46,419 nucleotides of DNA from JBAXRT01 sp037131065 (GCA_037131065.1 JBAXRT010000004.1:1-46419), one strand, 5' to 3'; counted from the stretch's first letter, positions 1-9,023 are shown. The notes: generated by a model from the sequence alone, not told the origin. Numbers and translations: made by a program.

Positions 1-627
1 GTCTGCAGCGATCTTGTCCTTGCGTAGAGAATATAATTCACCGAGCTGGACAAGGGCATCATAATAACCCTGGTTCTGATCCACCGCCTTAAGCAGGTCA
101 GACACCGCTTTGTTTGTATCACCGGTTTCCAGGTATGCCAAAGCCCGGGAATAATAAGCTTCGGGATAAACACTATTGATGGCAAGGGCTTTGTGGATGT
201 ATTCAAAAGTCCTGGGGTAATCCCTGATTACAAGGTTAAGCCTGGCCATGGACAGCAAAGCCTTCCGGCTTTGAGGATCAACCGTAATCCCTTTTACCAT
301 GACCTCCCTGGCGTTTTCCACCTGGCCCATCTGGAGATATATTTCAGCACATGTCACGTAAAGATCAGCATTCTTGGGTTGAAGGCTGATGGCCCTGTTA
401 ATATCCTTCAGTGCATTATCAAACTGCAGGTCCTTCAGATAAAAATCCGACCTGGCCTGGTAGAGCGCAGGATTTTCGGCATCACCTGAAATTTTCCTGT
501 TTAACTGTTCCAGAACTAACCTGGCAGAGTCGGCGGCATTTTTTGGTTTGAACTCACCGGCTCCCCGGTTGCATGACAGAAAAGCAATAAACAACAACAG
601 CAGCCATGCCGGGATTAGATTTCGCAT
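1..627 (-). CDS. TPR-repeat lipoprotein, 3' end outside window
   Basis: The ATG at 627-625 lies one base after the recA stop codon, and the frame stays open to the left edge (209 residues seen), so the C-terminus is missing. The N-terminus has a hydrophobic run (LIPAWLLLLFIAF) followed by LSC, a good lipobox, so a lipoprotein exported by Sec and lipidated at that Cys is likely. The rest consists of tetratricopeptide-like repeats with paired helices (for example around NPALYQARSDFYLKDLQF and EAYYSRALAYLETGDTNKA), which normally serve as protein-interaction scaffolds. The partner is unknown. The spacing suggests it is translated from the recA transcript, but nothing in its sequence points to DNA repair; the linkage may just be chromosomal order. 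Confidence 0.8.
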   Translation of the reverse strand, partial: MRNLIPAWLLLLFIAFLSCNRGAGEFKPKNAADSARLVLEQLNRKISGDAENPALYQARSDFYLKDLQFDNALKDINRAISLQPKNADLYVTCAEIYLQMGQVENAREVMVKGITVDPQSRKALLSMARLNLVIRDYPRTFEYIHKALAINSVYPEAYYSRALAYLETGDTNKAVSDLLKAVDQNQGYYDALVQLGELYSLRKDKIAAD

Positions 628-628
628 C

Positions 629-1633
629 TTATTTCAGATTGTGTAATGCCTCCTTGATTTTCCCTTCGAGCTCGTCGGCGAGCTCCGGATTATCCTGCAG
701 GATCTTCTTGACTGAGTCTCTCCCCTGTCCGAGTTTGGTATCGCCGTAACTGAACCATGAACCACTTTTTTTAATAATGTTCTGTTCAACAGCAAGGTCG
801 ATGATCTCATAAGTCCTGGATATTCCCTCACCGAAAATGATGTCGAATTCTGCCTTCCGGAAGGGCGGAGCAACCTTGTTCTTCACAACTTTAACCCTTA
901 CGCGGTTCCCGACAGCTTCTTCGCCCTCCTTGAGCTGCGTCTGCTTCCTGATATCCAGCCGAACGGATGCATAAAATTTCAGTGCGTTCCCCCCGGTGGT
1001 CGTCTCCGGGTTACCAAACATTACACCGATCTTCTCCCTCAGCTGGTTGATGAAGATACAGCAGGTGGCCGTTTTGCTGATTGTGGATGTAAGTTTCCGG
1101 AGGGCCTGCGACATCAGTCTCGCCTGCAATCCCATTTTGGAATCCCCCATCTCGCCTTCAATTTCACTTTTTGGAGTGAGGGCGGCAACTGAGTCGATTA
1201 CGATGACGTCGATAGCTCCCGACCTGATAAGATTATCAGTAATCTCCAGGGCTTGTTCCCCATTATCGGGCTGGGAAACCAACAGGTTTTCCACATCCAC
1301 CCCTAGTTTTTGGGCATAGAACCGATCGAAGGCGTGCTCAGCATCAATGAATGCTGCGATACCTCCTTTTTTCTGAGACTCGGCAATGGCATGAAGCGCC
1401 AGGGTCGTTTTACCGGATGATTCCGGGCCATAAATCTCTATCACACGTCCTTTTGGCAGACCTCCTATGCCAAGAGCAGCGTCAAGGCCTATTGAACCGG
1501 TAGATATAACATCGACGGCATCGATTGGGTTATCACCAAGACGCATGATCGTCCCTTTGCCATACGTTTTATCCAGCTTATCCATCGTAAGCTGCAGCGC
1601 TTTCAGTTTTTCTTTGTTAACCTCATTTGTCAT
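629..1633 (-). CDS. recA: Recombinase RecA
   Basis: 334-residue ATP-dependent strand-exchange protein of homologous recombination, also the co-protease of the SOS response where LexA is present. The Walker A motif GPESSGKT is at residues 69-76, Walker B (IDVIVID) at about 141-147, and the DNA-binding L2 region with GNPETTTGGNALKFY at about 207-221. Length is slightly below the usual 340-350 because the acidic C-terminal tail is short. The start is supported by a purine-rich AAGGAGA at 1647-1641, seven bases upstream of ATG, which is notable because this phylum seldom relies on Shine-Dalgarno pairing. The 163-base region upstream separates it from nth on the same strand. The lipoprotein gene downstream begins one base after its stop. 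I saw no clear LexA-type operator. Confidence 0.98.
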   Translation of the reverse strand: MTNEVNKEKLKALQLTMDKLDKTYGKGTIMRLGDNPIDAVDVISTGSIGLDAALGIGGLPKGRVIEIYGPESSGKTTLALHAIAESQKKGGIAAFIDAEHAFDRFYAQKLGVDVENLLVSQPDNGEQALEITDNLIRSGAIDVIVIDSVAALTPKSEIEGEMGDSKMGLQARLMSQALRKLTSTISKTATCCIFINQLREKIGVMFGNPETTTGGNALKFYASVRLDIRKQTQLKEGEEAVGNRVRVKVVKNKVAPPFRKAEFDIIFGEGISRTYEIIDLAVEQNIIKKSGSWFSYGDTKLGQGRDSVKKILQDNPELADELEGKIKEALHNLK

Positions 1634-1796
1634 AATGTTTTCTCCTTCATGAATCTCTGCCTTACGCAGTTTAGATTAATAACTATTAAACCGTCAGTTC
1701 CCTGAATACTTCCAGGCTGAACTTAATGCTTAATCGGTTATATGGTCAAAAGGTGATACTCCTGCCTTAAAATTGTGATCCAAAAATAAAAATTTA

Positions 1797-2483
1797 TCAG
1801 CGTGCCGGGAGCTTCTTTCTCTCCGAGTTATCAACAACTTTAGGGTCTCCATACTTTTCATAATGGAGACAAAAATCCTTTAATCCGCACTCCGCACATT
1901 TGGGTCTCCTTGCCTGGCAGATATATCTCCCATGCAGGATCAGCCAGTGATGAGCAATGGAAAGCAGCGACTCCGGTATATACCTGATAAGCTGCAATTC
2001 AGTCTGCAATGGCGTCTTCGCATCTTTTGTCAGTCCCAGCCTCGCCGAAACACGATGCACATGCGTATCGACTGCAATGGCCGGTTTGTTAAAGATCACA
2101 GCCGCGATCACGTTGGCAGTCTTACGGCCTACACCTGGCAACCGCTGCAACTCTAACACATCCGAAGGCATGATCCCTTTATACTCATCCATAAGCATTT
2201 TAGCCATTCCAAGCAGATTCCTCGTTTTGTTGTTTGGATAGGAGCAGCTTTTTATCAATTCAAATACCGCTTCAGGCAAAGCTTTCGATAAGGAACATAC
2301 ATCGGGAAACCTCTCAAAAAAATACGGAGTTATCATGTTAACCCTTTTATCGGTGCACTGGGCGGAAAGGATCACTGCAACCGCCAGCTCATAAGGGTTT
2401 TTATAACTCAGCTCCGTTTCAGCTATCGGTTGAGTCTCAAGAAAATATTTAAGGACATTCTCGTATCTCCTGCCAATCTTCAT
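1797..2483 (-). CDS. nth: Endonuclease III (DNA glycosylase/AP lyase)
   Basis: Base-excision-repair glycosylase that removes oxidised pyrimidines and cleaves the abasic site. The helix-hairpin-helix motif LPGVGRKTAN is at residues 115-124 with the catalytic Lys121; the catalytic Asp is Asp139 in VDTHVHR. The four cluster ligands are Cys189, Cys196, Cys199 and Cys205 (C-x6-C-x2-C-x5-C), so the [4Fe-4S] cluster should be intact. 228 residues is normal for the family (about 210-230). It is divergent from the flavoprotein gene at 2549 across a 65-base shared promoter region and co-directional with recA, but 163 bases separate it from recA, so the two are probably separate units. Confidence 0.96.
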   Translation of the reverse strand: MKIGRRYENVLKYFLETQPIAETELSYKNPYELAVAVILSAQCTDKRVNMITPYFFERFPDVCSLSKALPEAVFELIKSCSYPNNKTRNLLGMAKMLMDEYKGIMPSDVLELQRLPGVGRKTANVIAAVIFNKPAIAVDTHVHRVSARLGLTKDAKTPLQTELQLIRYIPESLLSIAHHWLILHGRYICQARRPKCAECGLKDFCLHYEKYGDPKVVDNSERKKLPAR

Positions 2484-2497
2484 GGAAAATGTTTTCG

Positions 2498-2505
2498 CAA
2501 AAATA
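2498..2505 (-). promoter_or_regulatory. Candidate -7 promoter box for nth
   Basis: On the minus strand this reads TATTTTTG, matching the Bacteroidota primary-sigma -7 consensus TAnnTTTG. It ends 14 bases before the nth ATG. A TTTA at 2528-2525, 19 bases upstream, could be a weak -33 element (consensus TTTG). No transcript data, so this is pattern matching only. Confidence 0.45.
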
Positions 2506-2529
2506 GCATAAAATACTCCCGGAATAAAT

Positions 2530-2537
2530 TAAGTTTG
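2530..2537 (+). promoter_or_regulatory. Candidate -7 promoter box for the flavoprotein gene
   Basis: TAAGTTTG matches TAnnTTTG and ends 11 bases before the ATG at 2549. It interleaves with the upstream (-33) side of the divergent nth promoter, so the two promoters may compete. I found no convincing -33 element. Confidence 0.4.
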
Positions 2538-2548
2538 CAGCCATAACC

Positions 2549-3778
2549 ATGGAAGAGAAGATGTATGATCTCATCATCGCCGGAGCAGGCCCTGCGGGAT
2601 GTTCACTTGCACTTTGCCTGGCAGATTCGGGATTGCGCATGGCGATCATCGACAAAGACCTCTTTCCCAGGAAAAAAATCTGCGGGGATGCCCTGAGCGG
2701 AAAGGTCCTGAGCATAATGAAACGATTTTCCGGACAGGTATACCAGGATTTTATCGCCTCCGTTGAAAAAGAGCCCTCCTGGGGCATCCGATTCGTCGGT
2801 CCTAATCTGAAAGAGCTTGATCTGCCCTTTACTTCAGCCAGGGCAGGATCCCCGGAACCTCCGGGATTCGTTTGCCCCCGATCCTCTTTTGATAATTTCC
2901 TTCTGAAAAAAGTCTCAGCCCTCCCCAATGTGACCGTGATACAGGATACAAAAATCCTGGAGGTCACACTTCTTTCAGAAGGCATCAGGGTAAATACTAG
3001 CCGGGGAGTATATACCGGAAAAGTCATTGCCGGGGCTGATGGTGTTCATTCCGTTGTCCGCTCACTGAGCCAGGTTGCACCGTCAAAGAAAGATCATTGC
3101 CTTGGTGTCAGGGCTTATTTTGAAAATGTTTCGGGTCTTCATCCGGAAAACTTTATTGAGCTTATCTTCCTCAGGAAACTATTACCCGGGTACCTGTGGA
3201 TCTTTAAAGGTCCTTCGGGGACCTGTAACGTGGGCCTTGGACTTCTTCATCAGCAGGTGATCAGTCGCAAGATCAACTTGTCAGCCCTCCTACTGGAGCT
3301 CCTTAACAACCACCCCTACCTCCGATCCCGGTTCAGGGATGCGAAGATGATCGACCGGCCACAGGCCCACACGCTTCCTCTCGGAAGCTATAGGATCAGA
3401 CGATCCGGGAACCGGTTTGTGCTGCTGGGCGATGCTGCTTACCTGGTCGACCCCTTTTCGGGAGAGGGTATCGGGAATGCGATGGCAAGCGGTGAATGCG
3501 CTGCAAGGGCCATACGGAATTGCTTCCTGAATAACTGTTTCAGCGAATCAGACCTTTTTGCATATGATACGATGATTGAGAAAAGAATGGGTCGGGAACT
3601 CCGGGTAAGTACCTTGCTACAGAGATTGTCAAGGTCACCTTTTCTCTTTAATTACGTTGTTGGAAAAGCGAATAAAAATATCGATTTAAAGGAACTTTTG
3701 TCGGGGATGTTCACCAATGAAGATCTCAGGGCGAAATTAACCAGACCGGCCTTCTATCTGAGCCTTTTGTTAAGGTGA
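2549..3778 (+). CDS. Geranylgeranyl-reductase-family FAD-dependent oxidoreductase
   Basis: 409-residue flavoprotein. The N-terminal dinucleotide fold GxGxxG is at residues 12-17 (GAGPAG), followed by KICGD at 44-47, the conserved Cys region of this family, and a second FAD motif with GDAAYLVDPFSGEGIG at about residue 290-305. Family members reduce isoprenoid double bonds (archaeal lipids, chlorophyll side chains, menaquinones) or act as other flavin oxidoreductases; many Bacteroidota carry one copy whose substrate is not firmly known. The start could be the ATG at 2549 or the next one at 2561, which is preceded by GGAAGAGAAG. The 3' end overlaps the convergent gene at 3770 by nine bases. Substrate cannot be read from sequence. 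Confidence 0.8.
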   Translation: MEEKMYDLIIAGAGPAGCSLALCLADSGLRMAIIDKDLFPRKKICGDALSGKVLSIMKRFSGQVYQDFIASVEKEPSWGIRFVGPNLKELDLPFTSARAGSPEPPGFVCPRSSFDNFLLKKVSALPNVTVIQDTKILEVTLLSEGIRVNTSRGVYTGKVIAGADGVHSVVRSLSQVAPSKKDHCLGVRAYFENVSGLHPENFIELIFLRKLLPGYLWIFKGPSGTCNVGLGLLHQQVISRKINLSALLLELLNNHPYLRSRFRDAKMIDRPQAHTLPLGSYRIRRSGNRFVLLGDAAYLVDPFSGEGIGNAMASGECAARAIRNCFLNNCFSESDLFAYDTMIEKRMGRELRVSTLLQRLSRSPFLFNYVVGKANKNIDLKELLSGMFTNEDLRAKLTRPAFYLSLLLR

Positions 3779-4891
3779 AGGTGAATTCCGGAAGATCGTG
3801 ACTGCACCGCGTAACACATCATCCCCGTACTGGCCAACTCCCCTGAAAATATAGTAATAGACTCCGTCAGATAGATTTCCCCCGTCCCAATCACCGCTAT
3901 TATAGTTGGTCCTTCCATAAACTTTTTTTCCCCACCGGTCGTAAACGACAAACTCATTGCTTAGATAGACCTCCTGCAGGTCAATATCCTGGTACGTGCT
4001 TTCACCGACCAGCTCTTTAATGAACAACTGATCGTTCTTACTGTCTCCATTCGGTGTGATCACATTGGGTATGAATAGATTGAGAATTTTGACAACAACA
4101 TTGTGGGTGATGGTTGTATCACATCCGTTGGCATCGGTAGCCTGCAGCAAAACACCATAAACGCCGGCATTGGCATAGGTATGAGGCGCAGGATTCACAT
4201 TGGGAACTTTTACGGAATCACGAAAATCCCAGGTCCAGCTGGTAAGATACGCTGCAGTAGTATCAGGAAAAAGAATAGAGATGGTCGGGTTTGTGAGGTA
4301 AACTGTATCCTTAGGAAGAACAGAGACCTCAATACTGGGCGACTTGAGAACATCAACAAAGTAGCTGCTGTCGATCGTACATTTATTTGAATCAGTGACA
4401 AAAAGCCAGTACTTCCCGGGGCAAAGCCCGAATACAATGGTATCCTGAGAATGTCCCCCACCCCAATTATAAGTGTATGGCGGCAAACCTCCGGATATCA
4501 GTGCCTTAAACTGGCCTTTGCAGACGCCACGACAGCCCAGCTCATTGTACCTGCACAAAGTGTCAAATTTCATTTTGTGATGCATCCTCAGATAGACATC
4601 ATTGCTGATAGCCGTATTGGCGCCTTCCTTCACAATACAACGGTAGGAGGCAGTATCCGCAACATCGACAAATGGGAACATCAGCACTGAATCCGTTTTG
4701 GTTGGCATATCGACATGATTCCGCTGCCATTGATAGGTGACCGGTTCCTCACCCTGGCCTGTTACTAAGGTAGTAAAAGCAATGCTGTCGTTAAAACAGG
4801 CGGTGGTATCAGCAGGACTAACGGTGCATGTAAGCTGGCTGAATGTTGTATACTGAAGAAGTAAGAGAAGAAGAAGTGCTAAGTATTTCAT
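3770..4891 (-). CDS. T9SS-sorted surface protein (Ig-like, SprB-like, PKD, type B sorting domain)
   Basis: 373 residues. A Sec signal peptide (KYLALLLLLLLQYTTFS) is followed by an Ig-like domain (Cys pair around residues 31-85), a region resembling SprB repeats (GGLPPYTYNW ... GKYWLFVTDSNKC), a PKD domain (TWDFRDS ... HTYANAGVYGVLLQATDANGCD), and a C-terminal gliding-motility/type B T9SS sorting domain with IPNVITPNGDSKNDQLFI and YDRWGKKVY. The domain order predicts export across the outer membrane by the type IX system and attachment to, or release from, the cell surface. It is short for this kind of protein, many of which exceed 1000 residues. Its binding target is unknown. It overlaps the convergent flavoprotein gene by nine bases. 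Confidence 0.88.
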   Translation of the reverse strand: MKYLALLLLLLLQYTTFSQLTCTVSPADTTACFNDSIAFTTLVTGQGEEPVTYQWQRNHVDMPTKTDSVLMFPFVDVADTASYRCIVKEGANTAISNDVYLRMHHKMKFDTLCRYNELGCRGVCKGQFKALISGGLPPYTYNWGGGHSQDTIVFGLCPGKYWLFVTDSNKCTIDSSYFVDVLKSPSIEVSVLPKDTVYLTNPTISILFPDTTAAYLTSWTWDFRDSVKVPNVNPAPHTYANAGVYGVLLQATDANGCDTTITHNVVVKILNLFIPNVITPNGDSKNDQLFIKELVGESTYQDIDLQEVYLSNEFVVYDRWGKKVYGRTNYNSGDWDGGNLSDGVYYYIFRGVGQYGDDVLRGAVTIFRNSPSP

Positions 4892-5087
4892 GTAACCAAA
4901 TTCGGCGTAAAATTAAGAATTTCTTTGAATTCTGATGATGACAGCGTAAATGAGTGAACGCAAAAACCAGAATTTTAGTGTTTTCCCGAAAACCGCCAAA
5001 AAGACATACACCCATGATTTAAAGTGACATAAATTCCTGCCGGATTCAATGGCAGATTTTTTGACGAAATGTTCAAAATTGATAGAT

Positions 5088-7679
5088 ATGAATTTTAATA
5101 ATTTCACAATTAAAGCCCAGGAGGCTGTTCAGAAGGCACAGGAAATTTCACAGGCCCATCAGAACCAATCCATTGAAAGTGCCCATCTGCTCAAAGGCAT
5201 GCTGACAGTGGATGAAAATGTTGTTCCTTTCCTGCTTAAAAAGTTGAATGTCAATATGCCTGTTTTTACAAAGGCACTTGACAAGATCCTGGAATCATAC
5301 CCAAAAGTCAGTGGAGGTGAGGTCTTTCTCTCACCGGATGCTAACAAGTCTTTTCAAAAAGCCACCACAATTGCCAGCGAGATGGGTTATGATTTTGTAT
5401 CAATCGAACACATGTTCCTTGGGATCATGAGCACCAGCGACAATGCCTCGAGGCTGTTAAAAGACAATGGGGTCAATGAGAAAGAGCTGAAAACGGCTAT
5501 CCGCCAGTTACGCCAGGGAAATAATGTCAAGAGCCAGACCGCCGAAGAGACTTACAATGCCCTGATGAAATATGCTAAGAACCTGAATGACCTTGCAAGG
5601 AACGGCAAGCTCGATCCTGTCATCGGGAGAGATGAGGAGATCCGGAGGATCCTCCAGATCCTATCAAGAAGAACGAAAAACAACCCAATCCTGATCGGGG
5701 AGCCGGGTGTAGGGAAGACAGCGATTGCAGAAGGACTTGCCCACCGGATCATCGATGGTGATGTACCGGAGAATTTAAAAAGCAAGCAGATCTTTTCACT
5801 CGATCTCGGGGCGCTGATAGCCGGGGCTAAGTACAAGGGCGAATTCGAGGAGCGGCTGAAAAGTGTGGTCAAAGAGGTTATCGCTTCTGACGGGGAGGTC
5901 GTTCTTTTCATTGACGAAATCCATACGCTTGTTGGGGCAGGAGCAAGTGAAGGAGCCATGGATGCTGCCAATATTTTAAAGCCTGCCCTTGCCAGGGGTG
6001 AATTGAGAGCAATCGGAGCGACCACCCTGAAGGAGTACCAGAAATACTTTGAAAAGGATAAGGCACTGGAGCGCAGGTTCCAGCCGGTCATGGTCAATGA
6101 ACCATCTACACTTGATGCCATTTCTATCCTCCGCGGACTTAAGGAGCGTTACGAAACCCATCATCATGTAAGAATCAAGGATGAAGCCATTATTGCTGCC
6201 GTTGAATTGTCGCAGCGATACATTTCCGAACGTTTTCTCCCAGATAAGGCCATTGACCTTATTGATGAAGCGGCGTCAAAGCTTCGTCTTGAGATCAACT
6301 CACTACCTGAAGAACTGGAAAAAAGTGAAAGGAGGATCAGGCAGCTCGAGATAGAACGTGAAGCCATCAAGCGGGAAAATGATCCCGAAAGGCTGAAGAT
6401 CCTGAATGCAGAGATTGCTAACCTGAGCGATGAAAGGAACGACCTGAAGGCAAAATGGCAGGCAGAGAAAGACCTTGTTGAGCAGATACAGTCATCGAAA
6501 AACGAGATCGAATCATTTAAACTTGAAGCTGACCAGGCGAACCGCTCAGGGGACCTTGGTAAAGTGGCGGAGATCAGGTATGGCAGGATCCCCCAGGCTG
6601 AGAAGGCCATTGAAAATTATAAGATAAAACTTTCAGAGATCCAGAAGGATTCTCCGCTTGTCAACGAAGAGGTGGGGGCAGAGGAGATCGCTGAAATCGT
6701 CTCACGCTGGACCGGTATACCCTTGAACAGGATGCTCCAGAGCGAAAGGGAGAAACTCCTGAACCTCGAAGGGGAGCTTCATATGCGTGTAGTGGGCCAG
6801 GACGAGGCCATCATTGCCATCTCGGATGCCATACGGCGAAGCAGGGCCGGGCTCCAGGACCAAAAACGACCGGTCGGATCATTTATCTTCCTCGGGACCA
6901 CAGGTGTCGGTAAAACAGAACTGGCCAAAGCACTGGCCGAATTCCTGTTCAGTAATGAAAACAGCCTTGTCAGGGTCGACATGTCGGAATATCAGGAAAG
7001 ACATACCGTTTCGCGGCTGATCGGAGCCCCTCCCGGATATGTAGGTTATGAAGAGAGTGGACAACTGACCGAAGCCGTGCGCCGCAAGCCATATTCGGTT
7101 GTCCTGTTGGACGAGATCGAAAAGGCGCATCCCGACGTCTTTAATGTCCTTTTACAGGTCCTTGACGACGGTCGTCTTACGGATAACAAAGGGAGGACCG
7201 TCGATTTCAAGAATACCATCATCATCATGACCTCCAACATCGGTTCTCATATTATCCAGGAGAACCTTGAAAAAATCAATGATAATAACCGGACTGAGCT
7301 CATCAACCGGACCCGAGAAGAGGTTTTTGAACTGCTTAAGAAGAGCATACGGCCCGAGTTCCTTAACCGTGTGGATGAGATCATTATGTTCCAGCCGTTA
7401 TCAAAAGAGGAGATCAGGAAGGTTGTCGAGATACAGATCAACCTGGTAAAGAAAATTCTTGAGAAAAATGACGTGCATATCAAGGTAACCCCGTCGGCCA
7501 TTGAACACATTGCCTCTGTTGGATTTGATCCTCAGTTCGGGGCAAGGCCTATCAAGCGGGTGATCCAGAAACTCCTGCTGAATGAACTTTCGAAAATGAT
7601 CCTCGAAGGAAAGGTCAGCCGGGATTCCGGGATCGTCGTGGATGAGAGAAAGGGAAAACTACTCTTTAGGAATGACTAA
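5088..7679 (+). CDS. clpB: ATP-dependent disaggregase ClpB
   Basis: 863-residue AAA+ chaperone that works with DnaK to pull polypeptides out of aggregates. It has an N-terminal Clp repeat domain (residues 1-145), first AAA+ module with Walker A GEPGVGKT at 204-211, the long coiled-coil middle domain (about 405-520, rich in Glu/Lys/Arg) that identifies ClpB rather than ClpA or ClpC, and second AAA+ module with Walker A GTTGVGKT at 603-610. I chose the ATG at 5088 (MNFNNFTIKAQEAV), which fits the family start; the frame also opens at 5049, giving 13 extra residues without family resemblance. I recognised no heat-shock promoter in the 196 bases upstream. Its 3' end overlaps the convergent MORN gene by 21 bases. 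Confidence 0.96.
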   Translation: MNFNNFTIKAQEAVQKAQEISQAHQNQSIESAHLLKGMLTVDENVVPFLLKKLNVNMPVFTKALDKILESYPKVSGGEVFLSPDANKSFQKATTIASEMGYDFVSIEHMFLGIMSTSDNASRLLKDNGVNEKELKTAIRQLRQGNNVKSQTAEETYNALMKYAKNLNDLARNGKLDPVIGRDEEIRRILQILSRRTKNNPILIGEPGVGKTAIAEGLAHRIIDGDVPENLKSKQIFSLDLGALIAGAKYKGEFEERLKSVVKEVIASDGEVVLFIDEIHTLVGAGASEGAMDAANILKPALARGELRAIGATTLKEYQKYFEKDKALERRFQPVMVNEPSTLDAISILRGLKERYETHHHVRIKDEAIIAAVELSQRYISERFLPDKAIDLIDEAASKLRLEINSLPEELEKSERRIRQLEIEREAIKRENDPERLKILNAEIANLSDERNDLKAKWQAEKDLVEQIQSSKNEIESFKLEADQANRSGDLGKVAEIRYGRIPQAEKAIENYKIKLSEIQKDSPLVNEEVGAEEIAEIVSRWTGIPLNRMLQSEREKLLNLEGELHMRVVGQDEAIIAISDAIRRSRAGLQDQKRPVGSFIFLGTTGVGKTELAKALAEFLFSNENSLVRVDMSEYQERHTVSRLIGAPPGYVGYEESGQLTEAVRRKPYSVVLLDEIEKAHPDVFNVLLQVLDDGRLTDNKGRTVDFKNTIIIMTSNIGSHIIQENLEKINDNNRTELINRTREEVFELLKKSIRPEFLNRVDEIIMFQPLSKEEIRKVVEIQINLVKKILEKNDVHIKVTPSAIEHIASVGFDPQFGARPIKRVIQKLLLNELSKMILEGKVSRDSGIVVDERKGKLLFRND

Positions 7680-8354
7680 GGTGCCTTTATCCCAGGTCTC
7701 TTTTCTCAGGATGGTGCCATCTTCATTAAAGAAGGTCCATACTCCATCCTGGTGACCCTCCTGGTACTGGCCCATGACCAGCAGGGAACCTGACTCATAG
7801 AACCCCTGGAAAGGACCGGTTTTATCGTTCATAGTAAAGGTACCATGCAGTTTGATGTTTCCGCCGGAATAATATTCCTCCCATACGCCGTCTTTGTAAC
7901 CTTCCTTCCATTGAACAATCCCGGCAATACCTCCTTGTGGATAATAGGTCCGGGCAACTCCTGATCTCAGACCGTTTTTATAGGTTTCTTCCAGGAGCAG
8001 GGCACCATCCGGCCTGTTATAAAAAAACCAAACACTGTCTTTCTTCTCATTAAGGTATCTCCCGGCTGCCATCTTCATCCCATTCCGAAAAAAGGAGACG
8101 GTATTGGCCCTTTTGCCGTTATCAGCATACTGGGTGATGGTCCTCAGTTTCCCGTCGGCATAGAAATAACGAAATTCGCCTAAAGGAACACCATCCCTGA
8201 ACTGGCCTTCATATGCTTTATTTCCTGTAGAATCATATTTTATCCATTTACCCTGCATACGTCCTTTTGAATCAGTCTGGTTGATGGAATCCTGGCCAGA
8301 CACTGAATTTAAAAAAAAGAAAAGAAGGAGCAGAAGAAATTGAAAGCGAAACAT
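7659..8354 (-). CDS. Secreted MORN-variant repeat protein (YwqK-like)
   Basis: 231 residues with a signal peptide (FQFLLLLLFFFLNSVSG) and about seven copies of a 22-24 residue repeat built on G-x-W/F-x-x-Y/F ... G-x-L/I (for example GKWIKYDSTGNKAYEGQF, GVWEEYYSGGNIKLHGTF, GVWTFFNEDGTILRKETW). This is the MORN-variant repeat seen in proteins labelled YwqK-family antitoxin; that label is inherited from one member and does not show that this is an antitoxin. A periplasmic or surface beta-repeat protein is the safer reading. No toxin-like neighbour is present. The stop lies inside clpB (21-base tail-to-tail overlap) and the 5' end is divergent from recR. Confidence 0.75.
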   Translation of the reverse strand: MFRFQFLLLLLFFFLNSVSGQDSINQTDSKGRMQGKWIKYDSTGNKAYEGQFRDGVPLGEFRYFYADGKLRTITQYADNGKRANTVSFFRNGMKMAAGRYLNEKKDSVWFFYNRPDGALLLEETYKNGLRSGVARTYYPQGGIAGIVQWKEGYKDGVWEEYYSGGNIKLHGTFTMNDKTGPFQGFYESGSLLVMGQYQEGHQDGVWTFFNEDGTILRKETWDKGTLVIPKE

Positions 8355-8368
8355 AATCCCTGAAGTAT

Positions 8369-8376
8369 TATTTTTG
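8369..8376 (+). promoter_or_regulatory. Candidate -7 promoter box for recR
   Basis: TATTTTTG matches TAnnTTTG and sits 20 bases before the proposed TTG start of recR, giving a leader of only about a dozen bases. No -33 element was recognised. Confidence 0.4.
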
Positions 8377-8396
8377 CAAAGTAAAGAAATATTTTT

Positions 8397-9023
8397 TTGT
8401 ACTCAATCCCGTCAAAATTACTCGAACGCGCCGTCACCGAACTGGCTAAACTTCCTGGTATCGGACGTAAAACGGCGCTACGCATGGCCCTGCACCTTCT
8501 GAAGCAGGAAGCCACAGCGGTAGAATCATTTGGTTCTGCAGTGATTAAAATGCGTAACGAGGTCATTTATTGTATGAGATGTGGAAATATTTCCGACAGC
8601 GAACAATGCGACATCTGTTCAAATCCAAGGCGTGATCATGAAGTAATCTGCGTAGTTGAAGACATCCGTGATGTGATTGCCATTGAGAACACCGCTCAAT
8701 ACCAGGGGGTTTATCACGTGCTCGGGGGCATCATTTCTCCCATGGAAGGAATTGGTCCGCAGGATCTGAACCTCGAATCCCTTTTCAGGCGTGTTGCCGG
8801 ATCGGGGACACGTGAAATCATACTGGCCCTGCCGACTACGATTGAAGGCGACACAACCAATTTTTTCCTTTACAAAAAACTCAGGGAAACCGGGGTTAAA
8901 CTTACTGCAATCGCCCGTGGGATCTCGGTTGGCGATGAACTTGAGCATACCGATGAAGTGACGCTTGGAAGGTCCATTATGAACAGGACTCCATATGAAT
9001 CCACAATCTCGCCTTCAAAGTAA
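8397..9023 (+). CDS. recR: Recombination protein RecR
   Basis: 208 residues, family-typical length. RecR forms a ring clamp that with RecO and RecF loads RecA at gaps. Seen here: the N-terminal helix-hairpin-helix with LAKLPGIGRKTALR (about residues 17-30), a C4 zinc finger C-x2-C-x8-C-x2-C (CMRCGNISDSEQCDIC, about 60-75), and a Toprim domain starting VICVVEDIRDVIAIE with HVLGG. The start is TTG at 8397: there is no in-frame ATG before the conserved helix, and a stop lies at 8382-8384. Homologues start in the same place relative to YPSKLLE, so the rare start is likely real, with weak initiation as a consequence. Confidence 0.95.
   Translation: MYSIPSKLLERAVTELAKLPGIGRKTALRMALHLLKQEATAVESFGSAVIKMRNEVIYCMRCGNISDSEQCDICSNPRRDHEVICVVEDIRDVIAIENTAQYQGVYHVLGGIISPMEGIGPQDLNLESLFRRVAGSGTREIILALPTTIEGDTTNFFLYKKLRETGVKLTAIARGISVGDELEHTDEVTLGRSIMNRTPYESTISPSK

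Noticed and set aside
2449..3027. 192-codon minus-strand frame across the nth start and the flavoprotein gene
   Set aside because: Antisense to a well-supported flavoprotein and overlapping the nth start; no domain resemblance.
4892..5087. Possible heat-shock operator or RNA thermometer before clpB
   Set aside because: Only a short imperfect inverted repeat (AGAATT ... AATTCT near 4916-4932) was found; no known heat-shock element could be recognised.
6894..6917. Walker A of the second ClpB module reads GTTGVGKT instead of GPTGVGKT
   Set aside because: The Gly-Lys-Thr core is intact, and from memory the Thr variant also occurs in other ClpB proteins of this phylum, so I do not regard it as a defect.
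7659..8354. YwqK-type label suggesting a toxin-antitoxin pair
   Set aside because: The protein has a signal peptide and MORN-variant repeats, and no toxin-like gene is adjacent; the antitoxin label is only inherited.
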